Shown one piece after another: positions 18,235-26,726 of a stretch of 64,000 nucleotides of DNA. The stretch spans positions 749,394-813,393 of the forward strand of contig NZ_LN812103.1 in the NCBI RefSeq assembly GCF_000942395.1, written 5' to 3'. Numbering within the stretch: the stretch's first letter is position 1; each line of letters begins with the position of its first letter. The notes below the pieces were generated by a model. That model worked only from the letters and a program-made list of their open reading frames with translations. It had not been told where the DNA came from and searched no databases. This DNA comes from Risungbinella massiliensis. Its GTDB lineage: Bacteria > Bacillota > Bacilli > Thermoactinomycetales > Thermoactinomycetaceae. Position numbers and translations under genes: made by a program.

Positions 18235-18351
18235 GTGTTTCTTACGTCACCTTTGTTCCAAAAACAACCGATTATTTTAGAAACACCAGTAACTAGTGAG
18301 AACGAATATGCAAGTGAGATTGTGTACATCAAACAATTGAAGGGAGCATAA
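18235..18351 (+). CDS. Possible leader peptide upstream of ylaH
   Basis: An open frame of 38 codons ends with a TAA four nt before the ylaH ATG, and its last codons (GGGAGCA) form the ylaH ribosome site. A perfect AAAGGAGGTG lies at its 5' end, but the GTG in it is too close to serve as a start. A TTG at 18253 would give LFQKQPIILETPVTSENEY and so on. The strong SD without an ideal start makes this uncertain. It may be a short coupled ORF. Confidence 0.3.
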   Translation: MFLTSPLFQKQPIILETPVTSENEYASEIVYIKQLKGA

Positions 18352-18355
18352 AAAT

Positions 18356-18646
18356 ATGGTGGCTTCAATGATGGACTGGCTTCAGTCCTTACCTTTTTGG
18401 GTAGTATATATCGTTATTCTTGTTTTGACTGCAGTGATCTATCAGACTGCGTTTGCTCGTCCGTTGCCGCTACTCAAACAGGCAATTGTATATGTCTTTT
18501 TGGCTTTGGGTTGCTTTTTGCTCGTGATCTTTCACCTTATGGAGCTTCCTATTATTCCGGCGTTGTTCATCACGGTAGTATTGATCGTAGGGACGAGGGC
18601 ACGACTCTCTTATTTGCGCAAAAAAGAGCAAAGTGTAGCAAAATAA
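18356..18646 (+). CDS. ylaH: YlaH-like membrane protein
   Basis: A 96-residue protein with three hydrophobic helices: WVVYIVILVLTAVIYQTAF, then YVFLALGCFLLVIFHLM, then PALFITVVLIVGT, and a basic tail. This fits the YlaH family of Bacillaceae (function unknown). Nearby ylaI and ylaJ homologues repeat the Bacillus ylaH-ylaI-ylaJ neighbourhood, although here ylaI and ylaJ are on the other strand. Confidence 0.75.
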   Translation: MVASMMDWLQSLPFWVVYIVILVLTAVIYQTAFARPLPLLKQAIVYVFLALGCFLLVIFHLMELPIIPALFITVVLIVGTRARLSYLRKKEQSVAK

Positions 18647-18682
18647 ATCATAAACAAGCCTATATAGGAAGGGGCTTTTCAT

Positions 18683-18958
18683 TTGCAAATTAAAGATGCA
18701 ATCTTCAACTGGTTGCAAATTCAAATTGTATGGGATGCTAGACCGAGTGATCGATCTGCCAAAGATACGGCAACATTTTTCGAACAAATGTTAAAGGAAG
18801 ATCACCAAGTTTTGAACCTAACATCTACTCAAGATAAAGAAGCCGCTTGCTACGTAGTGGAATACGAGCAAAACGGCGAGAAGCAAAAACAAATGTTTCC
18901 GAAGGAGCTAGCAGAAAAGCTACTCCAAGATATTTTACAAGAGCCTAAGTATAATTAG
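18683..18958 (+). CDS. Hypothetical protein (91 aa)
   Basis: A soluble 91-residue protein starting at TTG (MQIKDAIFNWLQIQIVWD), seven nt after GGAAGGGG. It has acidic and helical segments, a central CYVVEYEQNGEKQKQMF strand and no known motif. It follows ylaH by 36 nt on the same strand and overlaps the convergent ylaI stop by 14 nt. I do not recognise the family. Confidence 0.6.
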   Translation: MQIKDAIFNWLQIQIVWDARPSDRSAKDTATFFEQMLKEDHQVLNLTSTQDKEAACYVVEYEQNGEKQKQMFPKELAEKLLQDILQEPKYN

Positions 18959-19139
18959 GATTGGAAGCGACTGGCTCTGATGGATGTTCAGACGTTTCCC
19001 TGCGCTCTTCTACTTTTTTGGTAATACGTTCTTTGCACGACGAACAGATTTGAATTTTGTGAGGATGCTTTGCGATTTTTTTTACTTGCATTTTATCAGG
19101 CTCAAATACTTGATTACAAAGGATACATTCAATTTTCAT
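18945..19139 (-). CDS. ylaI: YlaI family zinc-ribbon protein
   Basis: A 64-residue protein with two CxxC pairs, CILC near the N-terminus and CSSC at about residue 33, spaced as in a treble-clef or zinc ribbon. This matches YlaI (DUF2197). AAAGGG precedes the ATG. The C-terminal 14 nt overlap the convergent 91-aa gene. Confidence 0.8.
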   Translation of the reverse strand: MKIECILCNQVFEPDKMQVKKIAKHPHKIQICSSCKERITKKVEERRETSEHPSEPVASNPNYT

Positions 19140-19291
19140 AAGTTACCCTTTCTTTTTTTGGAGCTATCATCCTGTAGGATCAAATTCGTTACGTTGGTTC
19201 CATTTGACCATTAGTCATACTTTCAAATAGCCTTAGTCCTTTGTATCAGTATACACCATCTGTTGAGTGAACGATTCTTAGCGTATCAATA

Positions 19292-19885
19292 TTAGGGCTG
19301 GGACCCCTTTGCTCTAGGTGTTTGATTGATTCGCTCTTGATCTAGTTCGCTAGGTGTTTGTTCATTTGGTTTTACTTCTCTAGAAGGTTGTGGAATAATC
19401 CGCCCTACAATATCTGCAAGTTCGTGTAAAATACCTGCTAAAGGGCGACCTTGTTGTAGATCTTCGTTCGCTTCACGTAGGCGTTGGTATAAATCCATAT
19501 CAGCAGTAACAAGAGCGTTGGAACCGTTTGGATCTTCTTTTAATGCTTGAGCGACTGCATACTTAACTGTCCCAACTCTGCCACGATCCAATGTAGGATC
19601 TACATCGAGACCTACTACAGTGTAATTCCCTATGGATAGGACTGTTGCATCTCGAACTTGGGGAAACTGAGTAGCAAGTTTGGATAAATGGTCTGCAATT
19701 GCTTGTGGCGAACGGTTTACGTTTGGCTCAGGTGCAGTCTGTTTTACACGCTGCGTATGGGGAATATTTTGGTTCGGCGCAGGAGCCGATTCATTGGCAG
19801 GAGCTTTATTTTCAGGTTGACAAGCGACTAGCATGGAAGCTATTCCTAAGGTGAGAGCGGGAATAATGATTAGTTTACGTTTCAT
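19292..19885 (-). CDS. ylaJ: YhcN/YlaJ family sporulation lipoprotein
   Basis: About 197 residues. The signal peptide KRKLIIIPALTLGIASM runs into the lipobox LVAC, so the mature protein is lipid-anchored. The core has the YhcN/YlaJ pattern with AIADHLSKLATQFPQVRDA, VVGLDVDPTLDRGRVG and ALVTADMDLYQRLREA. Members are found in forespore membranes and spore germination settings. The start is the ATG at 19885, seven nt after AAGGAGA; the upstream in-frame GTG overlaps that RBS. Confidence 0.85.
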   Translation of the reverse strand: MKRKLIIIPALTLGIASMLVACQPENKAPANESAPAPNQNIPHTQRVKQTAPEPNVNRSPQAIADHLSKLATQFPQVRDATVLSIGNYTVVGLDVDPTLDRGRVGTVKYAVAQALKEDPNGSNALVTADMDLYQRLREANEDLQQGRPLAGILHELADIVGRIIPQPSREVKPNEQTPSELDQERINQTPRAKGSQP

Positions 19886-19974
19886 GGGGAATCTCCTTTT
19901 CACCTAGTGTTGTTATGGATAGTCTGTCCAAACGATTCAGATACAATTCGAAACAGTGGAAAGGAGTGGGAAAC

Positions 19975-20598
19975 ATGAAAGTAGAGCGTTTTGTTTTAGG
20001 ATTTGTGGCGACCAATGCATACCTCTTGTATGATGAACAAACCAAAAAAGCAATTGTTATGGATCCTAGTCATCATCCAGAAGCTCTCTTAGACAGATTA
20101 AAGCAATTGGAGCTACAGGTAGAAGCTATATTGCTCACCCATGCACATTTTGACCATATTGGAGGAGTAGAAGAGGTACGATCTTTTACTGGAGCCGATG
20201 TCTATCTACATCAGGCAGAACAGGACTGGTTAACTGAGCCGAGTTTAAATGGATCTGCTCTATTTCCGATGGTGCCAGAGACTATTTGCCAGCCAGCTGA
20301 GCAAATTTTAACAGGGGGAGAAACCTTGTCATGGCTAGGTAAATCGTTTGAGGTTATACATACTCCTGGGCATTCTCCAGGAAGTGTCTCCTTCTTTACG
20401 GATGGAATGGTCTTTGGTGGCGATGTTCTGTTTGAGCGCTCTATCGGTCGTACCGATTTACCTGGAGGAAACCATGCACAACTGATCAAAACAATTCGGG
20501 ATCATTTTTTTGTGTTGCCTGATGACACATTGGTTTATCCAGGACATGGAGAGATCACCTATATCGGCACGGAAAAGAAAGAAAATCCGTTTTTGTAG
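19975..20598 (+). CDS. MBL-fold metallo-hydrolase (YqgX / glyoxalase II-like)
   Basis: A 207-residue metallo-beta-lactamase fold protein. Motifs are THAHFDHIGG (HxHxDH), HTPGHSPGSVSFF (third His), GGDVLFERSIGRTD (bridging Asp) and VYPGHGEIT (last His), so the full metal set is present. It starts at the ATG at 19975 after AAGGAGTGGG. Homologues hydrolyse thioesters such as lactoylglutathione or act as YcbL/YqgX-type enzymes. The rhodanese and thioredoxin-like genes that follow make a sulfur-related role possible, but that is inference. Confidence 0.85.
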   Translation: MKVERFVLGFVATNAYLLYDEQTKKAIVMDPSHHPEALLDRLKQLELQVEAILLTHAHFDHIGGVEEVRSFTGADVYLHQAEQDWLTEPSLNGSALFPMVPETICQPAEQILTGGETLSWLGKSFEVIHTPGHSPGSVSFFTDGMVFGGDVLFERSIGRTDLPGGNHAQLIKTIRDHFFVLPDDTLVYPGHGEITYIGTEKKENPFL

Positions 20599-20759
20599 AA
20601 TCTATTCTTGAAAATCACTTTGAGAATCTTGACCAGAATGCGTCCGTTTCGTTTGACAAAGCTGACCCCTAGATCAAGTTCTCTGTGTTTACTGGAATTT
20701 GCGTAGGGGTTTTCGTTGTAATTGTATTTTTGGAGTTTTGTAGAAAGAGGGTCTAGACG

Positions 20760-21341
20760 ATGAAAGAGACACGTAATTGGTTGATCGGGGTTCTAATTTT
20801 GGTAGGGGTCATTATAACAGTCTGGTATAATGTGGGGCAAGGGAAAGGTCTATTAACAATTGGAAAACAGGCGACGTGTGAGGGGAAAGTGGGTCCTTAT
20901 AAAGATCACTGTGCTCCTGATTTTACCCTTTCGACCTTAGATGGGAAACAGATCAAACTATCTGATAATAATGGGAAACCGACCATACTTAACTTTTGGG
21001 CTTCTTGGTGTGGTCCTTGTCAAAAGGAGATGCCCCTTTTACAGTCTCTCTACCAAAAGTATCAGAGCAAAATCAATTTTCGAATGATCAATGTAACCGC
21101 TCAAGATGATGCGGAAACAGTCCATCAATATATCCTAGATCATCGATATACGTTTCCTGTTTTGTTAGATCCCCCAGATGAAAATTATCAATCGATCAGT
21201 GTGACAAATTACAAAGTACGAGCAATTCCAGTGACGATCGGAATTTCTGCGGAGGGGAAAATTCTCTATAAAAAAGCAGGAGAGATGACCGAGCGGGATC
21301 TGGAAAGTTTAATTGGAATATTAGAGAAATCAACCAGGTAA
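20760..21341 (+). CDS. Membrane-anchored TlpA/ResA-type thiol-disulfide oxidoreductase
   Basis: A 193-residue protein. One N-terminal membrane helix (WLIGVLILVGVIITVWY) places the domain outside the membrane. The thioredoxin fold carries NFWASWCGPCQKEMP, with active-site CGPC. Two extra cysteines near residues 40-50 (ATCEGKVGPYKDHC) lie before the fold and could form a structural disulfide. It is 38 nt upstream of ccdA, which supplies electrons to such proteins. Confidence 0.88.
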   Translation: MKETRNWLIGVLILVGVIITVWYNVGQGKGLLTIGKQATCEGKVGPYKDHCAPDFTLSTLDGKQIKLSDNNGKPTILNFWASWCGPCQKEMPLLQSLYQKYQSKINFRMINVTAQDDAETVHQYILDHRYTFPVLLDPPDENYQSISVTNYKVRAIPVTIGISAEGKILYKKAGEMTERDLESLIGILEKSTR

Positions 21342-21379
21342 GCAGCAGAAATATAGAAAGCTTGATGGGAGAGGAACCA

Positions 21380-22093
21380 ATGGAATCAGTAACCATTTGG
21401 CTAGCATTTGGCGCAGGAGTTCTATCTTTTATTTCTCCTTGTTGCCTCCCACTGTATCCTTCTTTTTTGTCTTATATTACAGGAGTTTCGGTAGCAGAGT
21501 TACAAGGTCATGATCGATCGCAAACAGTTGTCAAGAAAGTGATGATTCATACCGCTTTATTCCTGCTTGGATTCTCGATTATTTTTTATGCGCTCGGTTT
21601 TGCGCTCAGTCTAGCTGGACAGTTATTTGAAAATTATCAGGACTTGCTTCGAATGTTGTCTGCTATTTTGATAATTGCAATGGGATTGTTCCTCACTGGG
21701 ATCTTTCAACCAGCTTTTTTGATGAGAGAAAAGCGATTAGACTTATCGAAAAAAGGATTTGGTTATGTTAGCTCCTTTTTTATTGGAATAGGTTTCGCAG
21801 CCGGTTGGACTCCTTGTTTAGGACCTATTCTGGGTTCTGTATTATTGATCGCAGCAAATGATCCTGATCGTGGATTTTGGTATTTGACCACTTATATCTT
21901 GGGCTTTGCGATTCCCTTCTTTTTGATGGCTTTTTTTGTAGGAAGAGCCAAATGGATCTTGCGGTATTCTGAGCGACTGATGAAAATCGGTGGGATCTTG
22001 CTTATTGTATTTGGTATCTTACTTTATACAGATCAGATGACGGTGCTTATTACGATGCTGACGAGATGGACTGGTGGTTTTACAGGCTTCTAA
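21380..22093 (+). CDS. ccdA: Cytochrome c biogenesis protein CcdA
   Basis: A 238-residue protein with six predicted membrane helices. The two redox cysteines sit in SFISPCCLPLYPSF and GWTPCLGPILGS. CcdA passes electrons from cytoplasmic thioredoxin to extracytoplasmic TlpA/ResA proteins. Genes for two such proteins flank it here. The ATG at 21380 follows GGGAGAGGA. The length matches the family. Confidence 0.93.
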   Translation: MESVTIWLAFGAGVLSFISPCCLPLYPSFLSYITGVSVAELQGHDRSQTVVKKVMIHTALFLLGFSIIFYALGFALSLAGQLFENYQDLLRMLSAILIIAMGLFLTGIFQPAFLMREKRLDLSKKGFGYVSSFFIGIGFAAGWTPCLGPILGSVLLIAANDPDRGFWYLTTYILGFAIPFFLMAFFVGRAKWILRYSERLMKIGGILLIVFGILLYTDQMTVLITMLTRWTGGFTGF

Positions 22094-22105
22094 GGGGAGA
22101 GAGAG

Positions 22106-22642
22106 ATGAAAAATCGAACAAGATACTGGGTGCGTCGCATTTTATTTTTGGTATTGATCGGGTTAGTCGGTTTTGCTCTATATCAATCGTTTAATCGTGA
22201 AAATGCTGGAAAACCGATTGCAGGTGAAGAGGCTCCTAATTTTACATTAACCGATGTCTCGGGGAAGGAAGTAGAACTTACTGATCTTCGTGGAAAGGCA
22301 GTTATGCTCAACTTCTGGGGAACTTGGTGTGAGCCCTGTCGTACGGAGATGCCTGCGATGCAACAAATGTATCAAAAGTATCAAGCAAAAGGATTTGAGA
22401 TCGTTGCGGTCAATATTGCGGAGACAGAAGTAGCTGTTAATTCTTTCGCCAAACAGCATAACCTCACTTTCCCAATTTGGATGGATCAAGACCGGGATGT
22501 GGTTAAACAGTACAAAATCGGTCCATTGCCGAGTTCGCTTTTCTTAGATCGCAACGGCGTAATTGTCGATCGAATAGAAGGACCACTTGATCCTGCACGT
22601 TTGGAATATTACATCTTAAATTCAATGAAGGAAAAGGAGTGA
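22106..22642 (+). CDS. resA: ResA thiol-disulfide oxidoreductase
   Basis: A 178-residue protein with an N-terminal anchor (ILFLVLIGLVGFALYQSF) and active site WGTWCEPCRTEMP. The CEPC site is diagnostic of ResA, which reduces apocytochrome c haem-binding cysteines. GAEEAPNFTLTDVSG-type strands precede it. It follows ccdA by 12 nt. The usual partners resB and resC (haem delivery) are not next to it. Confidence 0.88.
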   Translation: MKNRTRYWVRRILFLVLIGLVGFALYQSFNRENAGKPIAGEEAPNFTLTDVSGKEVELTDLRGKAVMLNFWGTWCEPCRTEMPAMQQMYQKYQAKGFEIVAVNIAETEVAVNSFAKQHNLTFPIWMDQDRDVVKQYKIGPLPSSLFLDRNGVIVDRIEGPLDPARLEYYILNSMKEKE

Positions 22643-22648
22643 CTTAGT

Positions 22649-22966
22649 ATGTCATGGGAACAGGTAGAATCTAGAGACCTAAGCAAAAAATACGAAGAGC
22701 AAAAAGAGGATTTTCTCTTTGTCGATGTGAGAACAGAAGAAGAATATGAGGCGGGTCATATACCAGCTGCAACCTACCATATTCCACATGAGGAGATGGT
22801 GAATCGCTATACCGAACTAGTAGAATATCAAGATAAGCCAATTCTACTGATTTGTCGCAGTGGGGTTCGTAGTGAGATAGCTGCTCAAATTTTGGCTGAT
22901 AAAGGCTTTACTCGACTATATAACCTAAAAGGTGGCATGTTAGAGTGGAGTGGTCCCGTCAAGTAG
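22649..22966 (+). CDS. Rhodanese-like domain protein
   Basis: A single 105-residue rhodanese domain. LFVDVRTEEEYEAGHIPAA is the CH2A-like start and LLICRSGVRS the catalytic loop with Cys. It probably carries persulfide sulfur. It is six nt after resA, and its 3' end overlaps the methyltransferase ORF by 22 nt. Confidence 0.88.
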   Translation: MSWEQVESRDLSKKYEEQKEDFLFVDVRTEEEYEAGHIPAATYHIPHEEMVNRYTELVEYQDKPILLICRSGVRSEIAAQILADKGFTRLYNLKGGMLEWSGPVK

Positions 22967-24039
22967 TACCCACATCGGCAACTATCGCGCTTCATCAACG
23001 AATTATCAGGTTGGTGGAGCGTTCTTTGTCTCAGGCGATTCCCTTCTCTGAGTGGATGGAATTAGCACTCTATCATCCAGACTGGGGATATTATCCTAGA
23101 GAACAGACCAAATTGGGCAAAGAGGGAGACTTCTTTACCAATGCACATGTCGGAGACCTATGGGGTAGGATTTTGGCTCGCAAACTCGTACGAGACTACA
23201 CTTTACCTGTTACCATCGTGGAAGTAGGGGCAGGGGATGGTAGGCTGGTGCAAGCTCTGCTGGAGGAATTGGTGCGACAACAAGTAGAATCTACTCAAAT
23301 TCGAGTCTATTTACTGGAGAGAAGTAGTTATCACCGCCAAGTGCAACAAACTCGCCTACAGCAATCTAAGTATCCAATCTATTGGGTAGAGATGTTGGAC
23401 GAGATTCCACGAGATCAGACTATTTTTCTCTATGCCAATGAATTGTTAGATGCTTTTCCGGTTACTCGAATTCGTCGATATCAGGGATTACTACAAGAAG
23501 AGTTTGTGCAAGTGGAATCAGATAAATTAACGGAATGTTATCTGCCATTTGAAAATAAAGAACTCCCCTTATTTTTTAATAAGTGGCTAGACCATCTACC
23601 AGAAGGAAAAATCCTAGAAGTGCCTTTTGCTGCTTGGAAATGGTGGCAAGAACTACTAGCATGGTTTCCGATGGGGGAGCTCATTTTTATCGACTATGGG
23701 ATTACGTGGCGAGAATTGATGGCGAGGGAGTTTAGAGGCAATACGCTACGAGGCTACCAAGCGCATCAATTGGTTCCGATCGATCTAAATCGTCCAGGTG
23801 AACAAGACATTACCACACATGTTTGGTGGGATCCGTTTATAGAGAGCCTTACAGACCAGCAGTTTACCCAGACAGAACTACAAAGCCAGACGAGCTATCT
23901 TCTAAGAGAAGGTTTACTGGAGCTTGCAGTGCCAACCACAGGTGATCCGTTTGGAGAAGAAGATAAGCAAAATAGACGGATTCAGCAGCTTCTTTATGGG
24001 ATGGGGGAGAGTTTTCAGGTGTTGTCGGTTCGGAAGTAG
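22945..24039 (+). CDS. COG1565-type SAM-dependent methyltransferase (NDUFAF7-like)
   Basis: A 364-residue protein with the COG1565 pattern: YHPDWGYYPREQTKLGKEG, DFFTNAHVGDLWGR, then the SAM loop IVEVGAGDGRLVQALLEE and FLYANELLDAFPVTR. Mitochondrial relatives methylate an arginine of complex I; the bacterial substrate is unknown. The GTG at 22945 lies inside the rhodanese gene, which suggests coupling; a later start is possible. Confidence 0.82.
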   Translation: MEWSRQVVPTSATIALHQRIIRLVERSLSQAIPFSEWMELALYHPDWGYYPREQTKLGKEGDFFTNAHVGDLWGRILARKLVRDYTLPVTIVEVGAGDGRLVQALLEELVRQQVESTQIRVYLLERSSYHRQVQQTRLQQSKYPIYWVEMLDEIPRDQTIFLYANELLDAFPVTRIRRYQGLLQEEFVQVESDKLTECYLPFENKELPLFFNKWLDHLPEGKILEVPFAAWKWWQELLAWFPMGELIFIDYGITWRELMAREFRGNTLRGYQAHQLVPIDLNRPGEQDITTHVWWDPFIESLTDQQFTQTELQSQTSYLLREGLLELAVPTTGDPFGEEDKQNRRIQQLLYGMGESFQVLSVRK

Positions 24040-24040
24040 C

Positions 24041-24488
24041 ATGACTGTGCACAATGAATATTTAGGAGATAGTATGAGGAGAAAAGGCCTTTGGAGAGTA
24101 TTTACGAAGCCTTATGGGGATTGCCTATCACTTAGTGGGTAAGCCATTAGATCCTGAACTATCAAGAATGATTATGAACACATATAGCTTTACCTTAAAG
24201 AGTTTCATTTATCATCAACGGGAGTAGAGCTCTGTATGGAGACGGGTGCCATTTGTGAAGCGCATAAATGGGAGAAGAAAGTAACACACTCACTCTGTGT
24301 GGTCAGAGAGAACGAAGTAGCTCCTTTTCAAGTGCTAACTCCTTGGAGATGTTTGCCAAGAACGACTGTTTTATTGGGGGGAGGAAGTACGGTGTGGAGT
24401 GACTAATCAAGGAGATAGATTGGAATTCCAGCCATTGAAGGTGATTCAACCATACTATTGGTATAAAGCCTATCAAAACAAAACATAA
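24041..24488 (+). pseudogene. Decayed gene, unrecognised
   Basis: No intact ORF spans this stretch, yet successive frames give protein-like segments in order: MTVHNEYLGDSMRRKGLW (from 24041), then MGIAYHLVGKPLDPELSRM, then ELCMETGAICEAHKWEKK and PFQVLTPWRCLPRTTVLL, and finally GVTNQGDRLEFQPLKVIQPY ending at TAA 24488. At least one stop and two frame changes separate them. It looks like one gene of roughly 140 codons in decay directly after the methyltransferase. I cannot name the family. Confidence 0.45.
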
Positions 24489-24489
24489 G

Positions 24490-24517
24490 CAAAGGGAGTC
24501 ATGTTCGACTCCCTTTG
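24490..24517. terminator. Terminator between the gene remnant and the DUF2626 gene
   Basis: A perfect 11-bp stem CAAAGGGAGTC / GACTCCCTTTG with a 6-nt loop, just past the stop of the - strand gene. Confidence 0.75.
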
Positions 24518-24522
24518 TAAAA

Positions 24523-24747
24523 CTACATCATAAAACTGGAGTAAAAAACCATTCCACAGAACGATACAAACATATAGGCGCCAAAGAGATACATATAGGT
24601 TCTTTCGGTTAGGCGAAGCCCCCCGAATAAGAAAAAGAGAGCAGCTTGCACAAGGAAGAGGATAGCAGGGATTGTTAAATGTCCAGCTAAAAACATAAGT
24701 GCAATAACTAAAGCCCAGAATCCAAGAACATGGAACATTTTGCTCAT
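24523..24747 (-). CDS. DUF2626 (YqgY-like) small membrane protein
   Basis: A 74-residue protein with three hydrophobic helices. It begins MSKMFHVLGFWALVIALMF and ends VSFCGMVFYSSFMM, as in Bacillus YqgY. The ATG at 24747 follows AAAGGAGTGG. In Bacillus yqgY lies beside yqgX; here an MBL gene of that type sits 4 kb away, so the neighbourhood is partly conserved. Confidence 0.8.
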   Translation of the reverse strand: MSKMFHVLGFWALVIALMFLAGHLTIPAILFLVQAALFFLFGGLRLTERTYMYLFGAYMFVSFCGMVFYSSFMM

Positions 24748-24870
24748 AGGTTCCACTCCTTTCTATTTTCTGGTATGTATGAGTACCAGCAATATTCCCT
24801 TTTTTCCATCAAACACATTATACAGACTGGACGGAATTGGAGCAAGCGCAGATAGGAGTGTTGTTCATAG

Positions 24871-25638
24871 ATGAAAACGATTCGAACAAGGGAAAGTCAA
24901 GGGGTTGCTTATCTTCAATTTGATCGAGCTGAAGTGCGAAATGCCATTAGTCGTACTACTATGAATGAGTTGGAGCTGGTACTAACCAAGTGGAGCCGTG
25001 ATCCAAATGTAAAAGTAGTTGTTTTGTCGGGCGATCAGAGGGCATTTGCTTCAGGTGGAGATTTACAGGATTTGCATGTACTACAATCTCGTGAGGAGAT
25101 CTATCCAGTGATGGAGAGGATGGGTCAAACTCTTCGTTTGCTAGAGGAGATGCCAGCCCTTACCATAGCGGCGGTTGAAGGAGTAGCGGTAGGTGGTGGT
25201 TGCGAGATCGTTGCTAGTTGTGATTGGTGTATCGCTGCTCCTACTGCTAGATTTGGAATGATCCAAGAGAGATTAGGCATCACAACAGGTTGGGGAGGAG
25301 CTGGTCGTCTAATGAAGAAGATAGGCCAGAAAAAAGCGGAATATCTCCTCCTAAGCGGGGAGATTATCGATGCGCAGACCGCTTTTCAGATGGGATTAGT
25401 AGAGAGAATTTTGCCTAAAGAAAATTGGTGGACGAGCATCGAACAGCTAGCAACCAAGATAGCTGGACACCCTGATTTAATTAGAAAAACGTATCAGCAG
25501 ATCGGAGATTTACAGAGCAAACAGAAGCGATTTGATTCTCACCGATTAGAAGCAGATCGTTGTGCTGTTCTTTGGGAAAGACCAGAGCATCACCAGGCAG
25601 TGGAGCAGTTTCTTTTCTCCAAAAAAGAGAGAAAGTAG
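24871..25638 (+). CDS. Enoyl-CoA hydratase/isomerase (possible methylglutaconyl-CoA hydratase)
   Basis: A 255-residue crotonase-fold enzyme. The oxyanion-hole segments are AFASGGDLQDL and AVEGVAVGGGCEIVASCD, and Glu in GMIQERLGITTGWGG is a catalytic candidate. The downstream leucine-degradation genes lack the hydratase (YngF) found in the matching Bacillus operon, so this enzyme may supply that step. It is separated from them by rsfA and a repeat. AGGAG lies about 12 nt before the ATG. Confidence 0.8.
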   Translation: MKTIRTRESQGVAYLQFDRAEVRNAISRTTMNELELVLTKWSRDPNVKVVVLSGDQRAFASGGDLQDLHVLQSREEIYPVMERMGQTLRLLEEMPALTIAAVEGVAVGGGCEIVASCDWCIAAPTARFGMIQERLGITTGWGGAGRLMKKIGQKKAEYLLLSGEIIDAQTAFQMGLVERILPKENWWTSIEQLATKIAGHPDLIRKTYQQIGDLQSKQKRFDSHRLEADRCAVLWERPEHHQAVEQFLFSKKERK

Positions 25639-25659
25639 ATGTCAATTTCAAATGACGAA

Positions 25660-25727
25660 GAAAATCTTGATCTAGGGAGCGCCTTTGTCATTGCAAGGAA
25701 GCGAGCTTAATCAAGATTTTCGGAGTG
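25660..25727 (+). repeat. Dispersed repeat, copy A, with long hairpin
   Basis: 25670-25727 aligns by hand with 56346-56404 at about 46 of 58 positions, sharing TTTGTCATTG, AGCGAG and AAGATTTTC. Copy A also forms a hairpin: GAAAATCTTGAT (25660-25671) pairs with ATCAAGATTTTC (25710-25721). It may serve as a terminator for the hydratase gene. Confidence 0.55.
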
Positions 25728-25889
25728 AAAAAATCTAGCAGTAAGGACAAGTCTCGTATAACCAACTTCTCTTTAGGCAATAAATTTTAAAAGAATCATG
25801 GATACTATGAACCCTACTTGTTGCATAGAGATGGTAAGGAATAGTAGCACATCTTGCTGATGTAGAGAAGAAGGTTAGGAGGTTTGCCG

Positions 25890-26537
25890 GTGACCGCGAA
25901 ACGTCAAGATGCCTGGACTCCAGAAGATGATATGATTTTGGCTGAGGTGACACTACGGCATATCCGTGAAGGAGGGACGCAACTTTCGGCATTTGAAGAA
26001 GTTGCGGAACGTCTAGGGAGAACCCCAGCTGCTTGTGGATTCCGTTGGAATAGTGCCGTACGAAAGCAATATGAACCTGCAATCCAGGTTGCAAAGACTC
26101 AAAGACAAAAGCGAAACAAAGAGAGAATGCGTGTACAAACGGTTTTTTCTGAGCCGATTACTCCTGCATACTCAGAAGAGTATATGATGCCAACTGGAAT
26201 AGAGGAGGATCAGACCTACTCATTGGATCATATCATTCGTTTTTTACGTCAACATAAGAATGAAGTACACGAAATGAGACGCCAGCAAAAACAACTAGAA
26301 AAAGAGCTAGATGAACGCGAGAGAGAGTGCAAGCGTCTGGAACGAGAAAATTATGAAATGAGAATGCAGCTAGACCATGTGGAGAATGACTATCAGAGTG
26401 TGAATGATGATTATCGCATGCTGATGCAAATAATGGAACGAGCTCGCAAAAAGGCTTGGATGGAGGAGCCACCTTCTCGGAAACGCTCCAACACAGAAAA
26501 CCAACTTAGCCCTACATTAGAAGACTCTGATTCCTAA
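25890..26537 (+). CDS. rsfA: RsfA family prespore-specific regulator
   Basis: About 215 residues. The N-terminal Myb/SANT-like domain contains [20 protein letters not shown] and [20 protein letters not shown] long coiled coil follows (about residues 115-185, rich in Glu, Arg and Gln heptads). RsfA homologues act in the forespore under SigF and tune sigma-G-type regulons. The GTG at 25890 lies at ideal spacing from AGGAGG; the TTG six nt earlier is too close. It is flanked by leucine-catabolism genes. Confidence 0.85.
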   Translation: MTAKRQDAWTPEDDMILAEVTLRHIREGGTQLSAFEEVAERLGRTPAACGFRWNSAVRKQYEPAIQVAKTQRQKRNKERMRVQTVFSEPITPAYSEEYMMPTGIEEDQTYSLDHIIRFLRQHKNEVHEMRRQQKQLEKELDERERECKRLERENYEMRMQLDHVENDYQSVNDDYRMLMQIMERARKKAWMEEPPSRKRSNTENQLSPTLEDSDS

Positions 26538-26543
26538 ACTTAA

Positions 26544-26609
26544 GAAGCCCACTGTTGATAGGTTGAATAGTCTTTTGGACTAGACGATAAATCAATAGTA
26601 GGCTTTTTT
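26544..26609 (+). terminator. Terminator of rsfA
   Basis: AAGCCCACTGTTGAT pairs (two G-U or mismatch positions) with ATCAATAGTAGGCTT, then TTTTTT. The loop is about 35 nt. Confidence 0.7.
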
Positions 26610-26726
26610 GTGTTATCCCGTTCAAACGAGTAGTAAGGAAACTATATTTGTTTTCCGTTCTGATAGTGTTAATATTAAGAATAGATAGGTTTTATATTGT
26701 TTTGGGAAAGGAGTGATTCCAACAGG

